Source: Flavobacteriales bacterium
GTDB taxonomy: Bacteria; Bacteroidota; Bacteroidia; Flavobacteriales_D; Crocinitomicaceae
Length of the DNA stretch: 43,379 nucleotides
Direction: 5' to 3'
Assembly (NCBI GenBank): GCA_947463345.1
Contig: CANHSA010000003.1
Span: 1-43,379, forward strand
Shown here one piece after another: positions 1-9,542 of this stretch. A model generated the notes under the pieces. The model saw only the letters and a list, made by a program, of their open reading frames with translations. It was not told the DNA's origin and did not search any database. The position numbers and the translations under genes were made by a program. Within the stretch, counting starts at the first letter, position 1. Each line of letters begins with the position of its first letter.

Positions 1-108
1 CCTACAATGAAAGCAGGAGCCTTGGAAACTTCCAAAAAGTTCAGTTTGTTGGAAATCTTACCACAATACGAAGAATTATACCGTAAATTAGTTCAAAAAA
101 AGGCATGA
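1..108 (+). CDS. C-terminal fragment of a protein truncated by the window edge; possibly a GT4-type glycosyltransferase (BshA-like)
   Basis: Open frame from base 1: PTMKAGALETSKKFSLLEILPQYEELYRKLVQKKA*, stop TGA 106-108 overlapping the next ATG (ATGA). The tail resembles GT4/BshA C-termini; only 35 aa visible. Confidence 0.4.
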   Translation, partial: PTMKAGALETSKKFSLLEILPQYEELYRKLVQKKA

Positions 109-791
109 AAATCGGTGTTTTATTATCCGGAGCAGGCGTCTACGATGGCGCAGAAATTCACGAATCTGTCTTAACGCTGCTCGAAATTGAAAAGCTAGGT
201 TATGAGGCGGTTTGTATTGGCATAGATGCACCACAGTATCATGTCATCAATCACCTCAACGGCGAAGAACAAGCAGCACCACGCAACATGCTCGAAGAAG
301 CGGCGCGCATCGCAAGAGGCAAAATACAAGAGATACGAACAGTAGTTCCGGCAGACATCGACGCGCTCGTCATTCCAGGCGGCTTTGGTAGTGCCAAGAA
401 TTTTTCTACCTGGGCCTTTGATGGCCCTAGCGGGCAAATACGCCCCGACGTCAAACTTTTGTTGGTCAATATGTATAATGTGGGCAAGCCCATTGTTGCC
501 TTGTGTGTGAGCCCAGTGCTTTTGGCGCTTGCATTTGAAGACATGCCCATTGGTCAGCAACTAACGATAGGTAGTGCTACAGCACCTTCTCCATATAGCA
601 TATCCGATTTTCAAGCGGGATTACAAGCTAAAGGGGTGCAAACACCTGAGTGCAACATACAAGAAATCTGTGTGGATACTCCAAACCGCATCATTACCGC
701 TCCGTGCTACATGCTAGAGGCCAGTTTGCCGCAATTGCAGCACAACATTCAACAAGCAATGTCAGCCCTCCAACAACTCCTTGAAGCCTGA
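105..791 (+). CDS. elbB: ElbB-like glyoxalase / DJ-1/PfpI superfamily protein
   Basis: 228 aa; MKIGVLLSGAGVYDGAEIHESVLTLL..., PGGFGSAKNFSTWAFDG, KPIVALCVSP nucleophile-elbow region typical of ElbB. Confidence 0.88.
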   Translation: MKIGVLLSGAGVYDGAEIHESVLTLLEIEKLGYEAVCIGIDAPQYHVINHLNGEEQAAPRNMLEEAARIARGKIQEIRTVVPADIDALVIPGGFGSAKNFSTWAFDGPSGQIRPDVKLLLVNMYNVGKPIVALCVSPVLLALAFEDMPIGQQLTIGSATAPSPYSISDFQAGLQAKGVQTPECNIQEICVDTPNRIITAPCYMLEASLPQLQHNIQQAMSALQQLLEA

Positions 792-1809
792 TCAAACACA
801 TATAAATAGCTGGCTCGAAGCGCGCAAGTCTCAACGTGCAGAGCGTAATGAAACCTCCTTGCTAGAAGGCCTTCAAAATGGTTCGCGTGCAGCCCTTGGC
901 CAGGCCATTACACTTATTGAGAGCAGCAAGCCTGCTGATCAACTCATCGCTCAACAACTTTTGCGCGCCTTACCACAGCCGGCTCAGATAGCCAAACGCA
1001 TTGGCATTACCGGTGTTCCAGGTGTCGGTAAAAGCACCTTTATTGAAAATTTAGGTTTGCAATTGGTTGCGCGAGGTCATAAAGTTGCGGTGTTAGCCAT
1101 TGATCCATCTTCTTCGCGCACCGGTGGCAGCATCCTCGGCGACAAAACCAGAATGGAACGCCTTTCTCAAGAACTCAACGTTTTTATCAGACCCAGCGCT
1201 GCCGGTCGTACCCTTGGGGGTGTAGCCAAGCATACCCGCGAAGCCATAGCACTTTGCGAAGCGGCTGGTTATGACATCATTTTAGTTGAAACAGTAGGGG
1301 TGGGGCAGTCCGAAACGCTGGTGCATGGTATGGTCGATTTCTTTTTGCTTTTGATGTTGGCCGGTGCCGGCGACGAACTGCAAGGCATCAAGCGTGGCAT
1401 CATGGAACTTGCCGACACAATTGTTATCAATAAGGCAGATGGTCAAAACGAAGCGGCTGCCAAAGCAGCGCGTTCCGAATATGCAGGAGCGCTTCACGTA
1501 TTTAGCCAACGCCCCGACAACTGGCAGCCACGCGTGTTGTGTACCTCCGGAATCAACGGAACAGGCCTCACCGAACTTTGGTCCCAGATTGAGTCCTTTT
1601 TTGTTCATATGCAGCTCAATGGCGCCTTAAAAATTAAGCGCAAAGACCAAGAGTTATTGTTATTTGAACAATTACTTAGCGATAGCTTGCAACAGCAATT
1701 TTTAGCAGATCCGGATAAAAGAGCTAGCTATCAGCAGCTCAAACAAGAATTGAGTCAGGGTAAGTTGCTTGCCTATGAAGCCATTACGGCCTTTCTTGTT
1801 GGCGCTTAA
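781..1809 (+). CDS. meaB: Methylmalonyl-CoA mutase-associated GTPase MeaB (ArgK family)
   Basis: GITGVPGVGKST Walker A, AIDPSSSRTGGSILGDKTRM, VETVGVGQSE, NKADG. Predicted start is TTG overlapping the elbB stop; exact start uncertain. Confidence 0.93.
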   Translation: MKPDQTHINSWLEARKSQRAERNETSLLEGLQNGSRAALGQAITLIESSKPADQLIAQQLLRALPQPAQIAKRIGITGVPGVGKSTFIENLGLQLVARGHKVAVLAIDPSSSRTGGSILGDKTRMERLSQELNVFIRPSAAGRTLGGVAKHTREAIALCEAAGYDIILVETVGVGQSETLVHGMVDFFLLLMLAGAGDELQGIKRGIMELADTIVINKADGQNEAAAKAARSEYAGALHVFSQRPDNWQPRVLCTSGINGTGLTELWSQIESFFVHMQLNGALKIKRKDQELLLFEQLLSDSLQQQFLADPDKRASYQQLKQELSQGKLLAYEAITAFLVGA

Positions 1810-4805
1810 TACTTCAGGATTTTCAGGTTATCTAAGCGTTCCTCTCCTTTGTAAATACTGACCCAGTAGATGCCCGCTCGTTGTGAGGTGAGGTCTAAGG
1901 TGGTTTCGTTACTTTCTGAAACTTGACCTTTCTGAATGAGTCTTCCTTGTAGGTCAAACACCTCAAACTTACATGATTTAGCAATTGTTTTATTGTCGCT
2001 CATGATAGAGAATAGGCCATTACTCGGGTTGGGCTGAACGCTAAAATGAATGTCGGGGCCATCAGGAGGCAGCGGTACAACCTTAAAAACAGCCGTAAAT
2101 GTTTGCGTATTTTGTGTCACAAAAACATTCAAACTATCAGAAAGGCTATCTATAATATTGCTAGCCGGTAACCAATGAGAAAAGACATAGCCAGGTTTTG
2201 CAATAGGATGTAAGTCAATTGGTACGCCATCAAAGTAAGTTCCGGTCCAAGGATAGTTCGTTGGCTGAATGGTGTTTAAGTGTATTTCGCCAGCTAATGG
2301 AGGTTCAACGGCTAAGTTAACCTGTACTTTTTTAGTAAGCTCAAATTGCAAGCGCAGTTGATTGAAGACAAAAGTAGAGCGACACAAAAGTGATTGTTGA
2401 AATTGCTCGTGGTTGTCTTCGAATGCAGCCATTTGCCCGGCAATATTATTAGGGTCTCCCCAACGTGCAAATTGGAGTGGCATTTCGGGGAGCATAGATT
2501 CATAAAAGGCCTGTTCGGTAGCAATCAGTTGTTCTTGACGGTAGCTGGTGTTCATCTGATCGGCAAACCGATTGATAAAATAGTTGCGGTAAGCCAAATT
2601 TTGGATGCTCTGTTTCCAAATATTAATATACGGATTGTCTTCGGATTGCCCCATCATATAAGCTATGTGGTTGTCGGTGCAGTTGGTCCAGCCGTTGGGT
2701 TGCATAGAGAGTTCGAGATCGATGAGTGCAAAGCGCCAACGTTTCTGACTTGCGTCTGAGCGGTAAATTTTGATGTTGTTACCGGGCCAATCCACATTGC
2801 CCATCCACGATTCAGCAATAATATAGTCTGTATAGTGCTTGAGGTCAAAATATTGATCGGCGTCTTGCCAGTAAGTTGGAGAGGAAGGGTCGAGGTTATT
2901 AAAAAGGCTGTAATCTGTCCAAAAATTGTCGACATCGCCTTCGACAGCGCGCAAGATGAGGTTGTACCAATAACTCAAGGAAAGGAGCTCGATGGAATCG
3001 CGCGTAGCACCATCGTGTTGTTCAAAATATTCTTGATTGAATTTTTCACGCAATTCATAGAGCCCAAAATAAGAGCCATTGATGTATACACTAACTGGTC
3101 TGAAGCTCGAATAATAATTGTCAGATCCCTCGCTCATCATGCGCACCTGACTAGCATCTTTATAGGGCAATGTGAGGTACTGATTGGAGCCATTTCTGAG
3201 ATAAATATCACTGTATAAAGATCTGTTAGGTCTGTCTGGCAAGATAGGAAACTCAATTGCTTTATCTCCGAAAGTACCGTGCGTAAAACTCAGCCTGAAT
3301 GAATGTTGCGGATGTGAGCGGCTGCCACCTGCTCCGCCATCCATGCGCATACCTGTTTTACTTTGATGTAAAATTGGATGTGTTTGTCCTGTATCTAAGA
3401 TGATGGCATAAGCAGGTTTAACCCAATCGGTCCACCAGTTGTCAAAAATTCCATTGGCACCATATAAATTTTGATTGGGCGTATTGACAAGAAGAATGGG
3501 TGTGGTGTGAGATACATTAAATAGGTAAGTTTCAACGGCTTGTTCACTGGCTAATAACGTTGGGTTTCCGAGCGGAAAAACTTTCGCCCTAAGGACTTTA
3601 TTTGCATTTATATTGACGGGGCCTGTGTAGCTTGTTGAATTGAAAGTGGGGTCCTCGCCGTTTGTTGTGTAGACAAGTTTGCCTATGTTGTTGGGAACAG
3701 TGGTGCTGATACTTACGCTAAAATTGGAGTTGTACACGCCGCTTGGCATTTGTATTTGTGGGCGTGGGAGGGTATCGGTAAAAACTTGGCTTGCGTTGTT
3801 ACTAAGGCCAGGGGTAGGATTCATCCAGGTAAGCGTTGTGTTGCCATTCGGAAAACGACCTATAGAAATATCGGCCTGAGGGCTAGTGATCTCTAATTGA
3901 TCTTGCAGTTGATTGGCGGCGTTGAATAGGTAGACCTGCTCTCCATTGCCGTCTAATTTGAAATCGGTATGAAACTGCTGTCCTTGCAGTGGTGTAAAAT
4001 TAGCGTCCAGTGAGGCAAGCGAGGTATGATTGAGGGCAATGTCAATGTAGTCGTAAAATTCTCCGTTGGTACTGGCCACCTGAAAAGAAAGCGATGAAAT
4101 TGGACCAGCACTTAAGCCCGCCGCTTGTAACTCACTTGCCAATATCAAAAATTGATGACGAGCCCCCCAATACCAATTGCCATATGGTGCAGGATAGTCA
4201 GTGTTGCCATTTGTAATGGTGCCATTACCAATTACAGCATTATTGAGTTTCATGTTAGGTCTTTGGCTGTAAGTTTGCCCCATATTATTGCTACATGCCG
4301 CAGCCGAGCCATCTACAAAACTACCAAGAGATGAAACAAACGGTGTGGCGCTCTGATAAAATACGGAATTTTCGGTATAACCCGAATTATTGTAAGAACA
4401 GACATTCACGAGGATATTCGAGCTGCCATCCCAAATAAAATTTTGTGAAAACGGGTGTGTGTTCCAGCCTGCAGTAGGATTGAAATTGGTGGTGTTATTG
4501 GTGGCAATAAATGGAACACTCGCATAGCGGTCTTTGCCACTGCAAAAAATGCGTAAATACGACTGTGCCGATAAGTTTACGTTGGGAAAAACCCAAGCAT
4601 TGATACCATTTAATTGATCGCCTAATTTCCAATTCTCAAGATTGATGGCACTTGAACTATTGTTGTAAAGTTCTATCCAGTCCGGTGCGTCTCCGTTTTC
4701 ATCTTGCACAGCAATTGCATTTTTATTGCAGCCTTCATTGATCAAAATTTGACCATTCACAAGGACACAACTGAGCAAGAAGAAGCATAATTTGATGATT
4801 CTCAT
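1806..4805 (-). CDS. Secreted CotH-kinase family protein with lamin-tail-like N-terminus and T9SS type A C-terminal sorting domain
   Basis: Signal peptide; ILINEGCNKNA...PDWIELYNNSSSAINLENWKLGD (lamin-tail-like); LRNGSNQY...YELREKFNQEYFEQHDG and WMGNVDWPGNNIKIYRSD (CotH); C-terminal VQPNPSNGLFSI...KILKY sorting tail. Confidence 0.85.
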   Translation of the reverse strand: MRIIKLCFFLLSCVLVNGQILINEGCNKNAIAVQDENGDAPDWIELYNNSSSAINLENWKLGDQLNGINAWVFPNVNLSAQSYLRIFCSGKDRYASVPFIATNNTTNFNPTAGWNTHPFSQNFIWDGSSNILVNVCSYNNSGYTENSVFYQSATPFVSSLGSFVDGSAAACSNNMGQTYSQRPNMKLNNAVIGNGTITNGNTDYPAPYGNWYWGARHQFLILASELQAAGLSAGPISSLSFQVASTNGEFYDYIDIALNHTSLASLDANFTPLQGQQFHTDFKLDGNGEQVYLFNAANQLQDQLEITSPQADISIGRFPNGNTTLTWMNPTPGLSNNASQVFTDTLPRPQIQMPSGVYNSNFSVSISTTVPNNIGKLVYTTNGEDPTFNSTSYTGPVNINANKVLRAKVFPLGNPTLLASEQAVETYLFNVSHTTPILLVNTPNQNLYGANGIFDNWWTDWVKPAYAIILDTGQTHPILHQSKTGMRMDGGAGGSRSHPQHSFRLSFTHGTFGDKAIEFPILPDRPNRSLYSDIYLRNGSNQYLTLPYKDASQVRMMSEGSDNYYSSFRPVSVYINGSYFGLYELREKFNQEYFEQHDGATRDSIELLSLSYWYNLILRAVEGDVDNFWTDYSLFNNLDPSSPTYWQDADQYFDLKHYTDYIIAESWMGNVDWPGNNIKIYRSDASQKRWRFALIDLELSMQPNGWTNCTDNHIAYMMGQSEDNPYINIWKQSIQNLAYRNYFINRFADQMNTSYRQEQLIATEQAFYESMLPEMPLQFARWGDPNNIAGQMAAFEDNHEQFQQSLLCRSTFVFNQLRLQFELTKKVQVNLAVEPPLAGEIHLNTIQPTNYPWTGTYFDGVPIDLHPIAKPGYVFSHWLPASNIIDSLSDSLNVFVTQNTQTFTAVFKVVPLPPDGPDIHFSVQPNPSNGLFSIMSDNKTIAKSCKFEVFDLQGRLIQKGQVSESNETTLDLTSQRAGIYWVSIYKGEERLDNLKILKY

Positions 4806-4809
4806 AGAG

Positions 4810-4817
4810 CGAATTTA
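4810..4817 (-). promoter_or_regulatory. Near-consensus Bacteroidota -7 box (TAAATTCG) 4 nt before the CotH-like gene ATG
   Basis: Minus strand TAAATTCG-ctct-ATG; 1 mismatch from TAnnTTTG. Confidence 0.4.
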
Positions 4818-4818
4818 C

Positions 4819-4849
4819 AAAAAAAAAAGCCCGGGTTTAACCGGGCTTT
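4819..4849 (-). terminator. Intrinsic terminator of the SprB-repeat gene (4871-8416)
   Basis: Stem AAAGCCCGG (4826-4834) / CCGGGCTTT (4841-4849), loop GTTTAA, followed on the minus strand by a 10-T tract (A-run 4819-4828). Confidence 0.9.
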
Positions 4850-4870
4850 AAATAGAGAACTTTTGTCTTA

Positions 4871-7800
4871 TTAGCGGATAACCTGCAATGCTTTGCGCAC
4901 TAAAGCATCTTCGCTTTGGAGTTCAAGGATATAAGAGCCATTTGCAAGTTCTTGGGTCAATACTTGGTATTTACCCTCTCCGATGGTGCTCAATTCAATT
5001 GTTACTTTTTGTCCAAAAGAATTGTAAAGAATTACTGAGCTCAGGGCAGGACTTACAATAAAGAAGTTGCCATTGCTTGGATTCGGGAATACTTGAGCAG
5101 CATTGAGGTCGTTGATGTCTAGGCCTACAATTGAGTTCACAACGATAGAATCTGAGAAAGTACATCCTAAAGAATCTGTAATTGTTACTACGTAAGTTCC
5201 ACCATCGATATTATTGAGGTCTTGAGTAGTGGCGTTGTTGTCCCAGCTGTACGTGTAAGAACCAGTTGCACCACTAACCGTTAGGTCAATTGCGCCATCT
5301 GTTCCAAAAACGGCAGGGGTTACGGCAGCACTTACTGACCATGCTGTTGGCTCGTTTACTGTTGCAGAAGCAGAAGTGCTACAGCCGTAAGCATCTGTAA
5401 CTACGACTGAATAGCTTCCTTCGCCAAGACCAGAGAGGACAGTATTGCTAGCTGTTGAACCAGCCCAGTCGTAAGCGTAAGGGCCTGTACCACCGCTTGC
5501 AACAACGGTAACACTACCTGTGTTGGTGCCAGAGCAAAGTGGGTTTGAAGCACTCGCAGTTGCAGAAAGGTTGCTCACTGCAAGCACTGTTACAACTGTA
5601 TCGGTACAACCTAAGCCGTCGGTAACTACACAAGTGTAAGTACCCGGACCTACTGAGGTAACGTATGTACTGGTATTGGCAGTGCCCAACCATTGGTAGG
5701 CATATGGAGCTACACCATTTGAAGCACTAATTTCTAAGTTACCTGTCTGAGCGCTATTACACAAAACATCTGTTCCATTTGCAACTGCGGCAAGGTTGGA
5801 TAACTCTAGAAGAGTGTTGGAGATGATCACAATACAGCCCGTCGCATCGGTTACCGTACACTCATAAGTGCCAGCAGGGATGTTGTTGAGAGCAGCTGTA
5901 GTGCCTTGGTTGTTGGCCCAACTATAAGTATATGGTTCAATACCTTGGCTTGCAGTAAGTGCAACTGATCCTGTAGCTTGTCCACCGCAGGTTACGTTTT
6001 GAGCCGTAGCAGTTACAGTTAAGTTAGAAAGACTCGGTACAATAACGCTAACAGTTGCAGGGCAACCATTGATGTCTGTGAGTACGCAAGGGTATTGTCC
6101 TGCGCCAACGCCTGAAATAGCATTTGTAGTAGCGCCATTTGACCATAAGTAATTAACTGTTCCTGTACCACCTGTTGTTGTAATGCTAGCACCACCATCG
6201 TTAGCTCCACAAGAAGCAGCAGTGGTTGTTACAGTTTGGTTGTAGGCAACACAAGACTTAAATATTGGATTGACTACAAAAGAGTAGTTGATGGACGCTG
6301 GTGATTGCCAGTTACCTGTGTTTGCTTGATCCCAACGGTAGTAGGTCATGCCCGCGCTAAAATAATCAGTTGAGGTAGCCAAGCGAATATTGCCATTGGC
6401 AGAAGAAGCTTGATAAACTCCAAAGAAGTATGTGCCTGGGCTTAAGTTTAATGTTCCACCTGAAATTGGAACTTTAACTGTAACGCCATTTAAGTTGTCG
6501 GCCGCTGTAGTTGTGTAGGTCACAGTAGATGCAATAGGCGTAAGATTTGGTACCATTGCGCCTGTTGTGGTGTTTAGTGTGGTACCATAAATATTCACAC
6601 TTGCAACATAACCGGTAGGCGTTCCTGGATTGAGTACAAACAGAACGGAGTCCAAGAAATCGTTTTGAGTGATCGCATAGTTATTACCAAAAACGATGTT
6701 ATTAGCAACAGTGGTTGCGTTCAATCCTAATGAACCTGTTACGCCAACAGTGCGCGACATTTCACCAGTTGTTCTTGTGAAGGTAGTCGTTTTGCTGTTG
6801 TTTTGTGGGATTTGATCACCTGCGTTGTTGAACACATAATCGATGGTATATGCGCCCAATGCAGTAACCGTAAAGTTAGCTACGGTAAAGGTATCTATTT
6901 GTCCAGCAATGAGGTCTTGTGGAGCACTTGTTGCTGTATAAATAACCGCATTAGATGGGTCTTTTACCGTTACGGTCATAGTAACACCTGTTGTTGTAGC
7001 TGTGCCTGTATTAATAGCACGTGCCCAAAATTGTAGGTCGTTACCAGTCAAAGACTGACGGGTGTGTATTTTGGTGTTCTCGCCACCAGGGTTGCGGTTG
7101 TTTAAGAAAGCAATTTCATCGCTCGGATCTGCTCCAAATTTCGGGCGAATCATAAATGCTGGGCTCACCCCAAAAGCTTCTACGGGAGTCCATGCTCCTG
7201 CTGCTCCTGTTCTAACTAGGTTTTTGCCAGGGGTAAAGATGCTGAGGTCTGCGCCAATAGGAAAAGAGGTTGTTCCAGTTTTTTTGATGGCGATAAGGTA
7301 TTCGCCTGCTGTAACAGGAATTGGCGTAGGGAAGTTATGGAGTCTAAAACCAGCACCGTTAGCTGTAATATTGGCAGAGGTGTAAAGTGGGGTAGTAGCT
7401 ACCACACCGTTGGTCACTTGAAAAACTTGTACGTTGTAAACTTGTGTTGTGGAGGTACTTTGTACAAAATACACTGCTCCTGTCATGTTGTCGGCACCAT
7501 AAACGGTATGTACAACACCTTGAGTGTATTCTAAAGTCGAAGACCAATTGTAAGCAACTTGGTATACGTTGTTATCTCTTGCAGTATAGTTGTAGTCAAG
7601 AATGAGGTTTTGGGTGCTTTGGTCATTGCTAATTACACCATCTAGTTGCGTCTGCGTTTTAATGTACTTGATGAGGTAAGATTTGGAAGATGTTAAAACA
7701 GGTGCCCAAGTTCCGGATGTAAGTACTTGTTCAGCACCAATACCGAGCGAAACAGGTGTGCTAGCATAAGTCTGAACTGGAGTTGTTGTATTTGGCAATT

Positions 7801-8416
7801 CGTAGATTTCAGTAGTTAATACCACATTTGTAAGCGTTGCGCCACTGAAGTTTTTAACGGTTGCGCCCAAAGGAATGCCATAACTCGCTTGCGAAATTGG
7901 AATGCGCGTGTTGCGATTGGTAACATAAGTAATACCGGCATCGTTGTTATTTGGCAGGGCGGCAAAAGTAAAGCTCCAAGTAAAGCCCGTGGCTTCCCAT
8001 TGGTTGTCCCACTCAAAATAATAAGTGGTACCTGCCATTAAAATGATGTTTTCAATTTTTGATGCGTAAGCAGTAGTACCAGTTGAAATACAACCTGCAA
8101 AGTCATCGTTGTTGGCTACTGCAACCAGTGCAGTACAACTGCCGGACCAAATCCAGAGTCTGGTGTCGGCGCCGCCCCCACAAGAATTGATATTTAAAAT
8201 ACCGTTAGAAGTTGGGGTGTAAGCATACCAACCTGCCGTTAAGGCTACGCCGTTGCCATTGAGCCCGGGTGTGGAGGGTGTGCCAATTAGGGTGGTAGCC
8301 GTAAAAGTACCTGGGGTAACAGGTGAAGCCGTGGCACAAGTGAGGGCTTGCGCGTGGCCTTTAAGACCAACACCGATGAGCAGTATACTGCACAATAAGT
8401 GTAGAATTTTTTTCAT
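4871..8416 (-). CDS. Large secreted surface protein with about five SprB-type repeats and T9SS type A sorting domain
   Basis: Signal peptide; repeated units of the form 'G.Y...W....t....l..g.Y.v.vtD..GC'; C-terminal VFPNPSNGNFFIVS...ALQVIR. Confidence 0.9.
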   Translation of the reverse strand: MKKILHLLCSILLIGVGLKGHAQALTCATASPVTPGTFTATTLIGTPSTPGLNGNGVALTAGWYAYTPTSNGILNINSCGGGADTRLWIWSGSCTALVAVANNDDFAGCISTGTTAYASKIENIILMAGTTYYFEWDNQWEATGFTWSFTFAALPNNNDAGITYVTNRNTRIPISQASYGIPLGATVKNFSGATLTNVVLTTEIYELPNTTTPVQTYASTPVSLGIGAEQVLTSGTWAPVLTSSKSYLIKYIKTQTQLDGVISNDQSTQNLILDYNYTARDNNVYQVAYNWSSTLEYTQGVVHTVYGADNMTGAVYFVQSTSTTQVYNVQVFQVTNGVVATTPLYTSANITANGAGFRLHNFPTPIPVTAGEYLIAIKKTGTTSFPIGADLSIFTPGKNLVRTGAAGAWTPVEAFGVSPAFMIRPKFGADPSDEIAFLNNRNPGGENTKIHTRQSLTGNDLQFWARAINTGTATTTGVTMTVTVKDPSNAVIYTATSAPQDLIAGQIDTFTVANFTVTALGAYTIDYVFNNAGDQIPQNNSKTTTFTRTTGEMSRTVGVTGSLGLNATTVANNIVFGNNYAITQNDFLDSVLFVLNPGTPTGYVASVNIYGTTLNTTTGAMVPNLTPIASTVTYTTTAADNLNGVTVKVPISGGTLNLSPGTYFFGVYQASSANGNIRLATSTDYFSAGMTYYRWDQANTGNWQSPASINYSFVVNPIFKSCVAYNQTVTTTAASCGANDGGASITTTGGTGTVNYLWSNGATTNAISGVGAGQYPCVLTDINGCPATVSVIVPSLSNLTVTATAQNVTCGGQATGSVALTASQGIEPYTYSWANNQGTTAALNNIPAGTYECTVTDATGCIVIISNTLLELSNLAAVANGTDVLCNSAQTGNLEISASNGVAPYAYQWLGTANTSTYVTSVGPGTYTCVVTDGLGCTDTVVTVLAVSNLSATASASNPLCSGTNTGSVTVVASGGTGPYAYDWAGSTASNTVLSGLGEGSYSVVVTDAYGCSTSASATVNEPTAWSVSAAVTPAVFGTDGAIDLTVSGATGSYTYSWDNNATTQDLNNIDGGTYVVTITDSLGCTFSDSIVVNSIVGLDINDLNAAQVFPNPSNGNFFIVSPALSSVILYNSFGQKVTIELSTIGEGKYQVLTQELANGSYILELQSEDALVRKALQVIR
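5125..6245 (-). repeat. Protein-level tandem SprB-like repeats (about 5 units, diverged at DNA level)
   Basis: Recurring GTYxCxVTDxxGC / YxYxWxxxxxTxxLxxxxxGxY units visible in the translation. Confidence 0.75.
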
Positions 8417-8471
8417 AAAAGCTTGTTTTAATGGTTAATTGGCCACAAGTTAACAAATTATTATCAATAAT

Positions 8472-9122
8472 CTAAAAATTCTTGAGGATGATTTTGTTGC
8501 GCAGTAATTTTATTTCTCCTTTTGTTTCAAGTTGCTTGAGTAGTCTTGAAATAACAACCCTCGAAGAGTGGAGGTCATCTGCAACTTGCTGGTGGGTATG
8601 GTTGATTTCAACGCTACCTAAAATCTTGGCCTGATCAGAAAGGTATTTGAGTAAGCGTTGATCTAGATTCATAAAAGCGATGGCATCGATAGACTCCATG
8701 AGTTCGAGCATGCGGGTATGGTAGCTATCTAAAATAAATTGTCGCCATGTTTTGTATTGATCGAGCCAGCGCTCCATGTATTCGGAAGGAAACATCAATA
8801 GAAGCGAAGGCTCCATAGAGGTGGCTTTGATCTGAGAGTCGATTCTTCTGGTGCAACATTGCAAGGACATGGCGCAGGTGTCGCCGCCTTCCATATAATA
8901 AAGCAGTAATTCGTCGCCACTTTCGTTTTCTCTCGAAATTTTGATAGACCCTTCGATGACAATTGGTATCATTTGAAGTTGGTCTCCTACGTTGACGATA
9001 ATTTCATCCGTGGCGGTCTCTCTAATTTTGGCGACCTGTGCCATTTCTTCAAGAAGTGCATCTTCGAGCAAATACCCTAAATGGGCCTGAAGCATTTCGA
9101 GCTTATTTTCTGACTTGAGCAT
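8472..9122 (-). CDS. Crp/Fnr family transcriptional regulator
   Basis: Cyclic-nucleotide-binding-like beta-roll plus C-terminal HTH: QQVADDLHSSRVVISRLLKQLETKGEIKLLRNKIILKNF. Start placed at MLKSENKLEML (9122); the 9194 extension in the ORF track lies inside the upstream DUF983 gene. Confidence 0.92.
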   Translation of the reverse strand: MLKSENKLEMLQAHLGYLLEDALLEEMAQVAKIRETATDEIIVNVGDQLQMIPIVIEGSIKISRENESGDELLLYYMEGGDTCAMSLQCCTRRIDSQIKATSMEPSLLLMFPSEYMERWLDQYKTWRQFILDSYHTRMLELMESIDAIAFMNLDQRLLKYLSDQAKILGSVEINHTHQQVADDLHSSRVVISRLLKQLETKGEIKLLRNKIILKNF

Positions 9123-9492
9123 CTGCGTCGTAGGAGATAAAGAAATTGGCCCAAATGATTTTAGAGAGCGCAAATAAATAGGGTGACAATACAAGTGTGA
9201 AAAAGACCACTAAACCAATTTGACTCCAGGCGCTCAGCCAGGGAAACCAAAGGTTACAAGAGGCCCACACCGTCACAAAAAGCGCAACGCCTAAAGCGTA
9301 TGAAACGTACATCGCACCATAATAAAAACCGGGCTCGCGCTCGTATTTTAAATGACATACATCGCATTCTGTTTTGACATCTCCAATATTTTTTAGGTCG
9401 TATGGGTGTGAGACTAAGAATTGACCTTCATGGCACTGCGGACATTTCATCTTGGCAATGCTGTACATTTTTGTTCCTTTTCCTACTATCAT
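9103..9492 (-). CDS. DUF983 family membrane protein with N-terminal zinc-ribbon-like CxxC pairs
   Basis: MKCPQCHEGQF...CDVCHLKYEREPGFYYGAMYVSYALGVALFV; 20-nt overlap with the downstream crp/fnr start. Confidence 0.85.
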   Translation of the reverse strand: MIVGKGTKMYSIAKMKCPQCHEGQFLVSHPYDLKNIGDVKTECDVCHLKYEREPGFYYGAMYVSYALGVALFVTVWASCNLWFPWLSAWSQIGLVVFFTLVLSPYLFALSKIIWANFFISYDADAQVRK

Positions 9493-9496
9493 ACAC

Positions 9497-9504
9497 CAAA
9501 GTTA
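9497..9504 (-). promoter_or_regulatory. Consensus -7 box TAACTTTG, 4 nt before the DUF983 ATG
   Basis: Minus strand: TTG-N17-TAACTTTG-gtgt-ATG. Confidence 0.7.
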
Positions 9505-9525
9505 CTTTCTTTATGGCTTGGCAAC

Positions 9526-9539
9526 GTAACTTAAGTTAC
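9526..9539. promoter_or_regulatory. Perfect 14-bp palindrome GTAACTTAAGTTAC; candidate Crp/Fnr operator
   Basis: Exactly self-complementary; reads GTAA-N6-TTAC. Centre 9532.5 lies about 40.5 bp upstream of the DUF983 ATG/predicted TSS. Confidence 0.65.
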
Positions 9540-9542
9540 CAA

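Noticed and set aside
195-560. Antisense ORFs opposite elbB, and similar ones opposite meaB, dnaK, dnaG and sucD
   Set aside because: Overlap well-supported genes and are best explained as codon-bias artefacts.
6019-6210. 63-aa ORF in an alternate frame of the SprB-repeat gene
   Set aside because: Same-strand frameshift of repetitive coding DNA; no independent signal.
5125-6245. Possible CRISPR or DNA satellite in the SprB region
   Set aside because: Repetition is at protein level with diverged DNA and no uniform repeat/spacer lengths.
8431-8454. GTTAATTG-gcca-CAAgTTAAC inverted repeat between crp/fnr and the SprB gene
   Set aside because: Contains a bulge, is AT-rich and has no T-tract or clear promoter relation; too weak to call.
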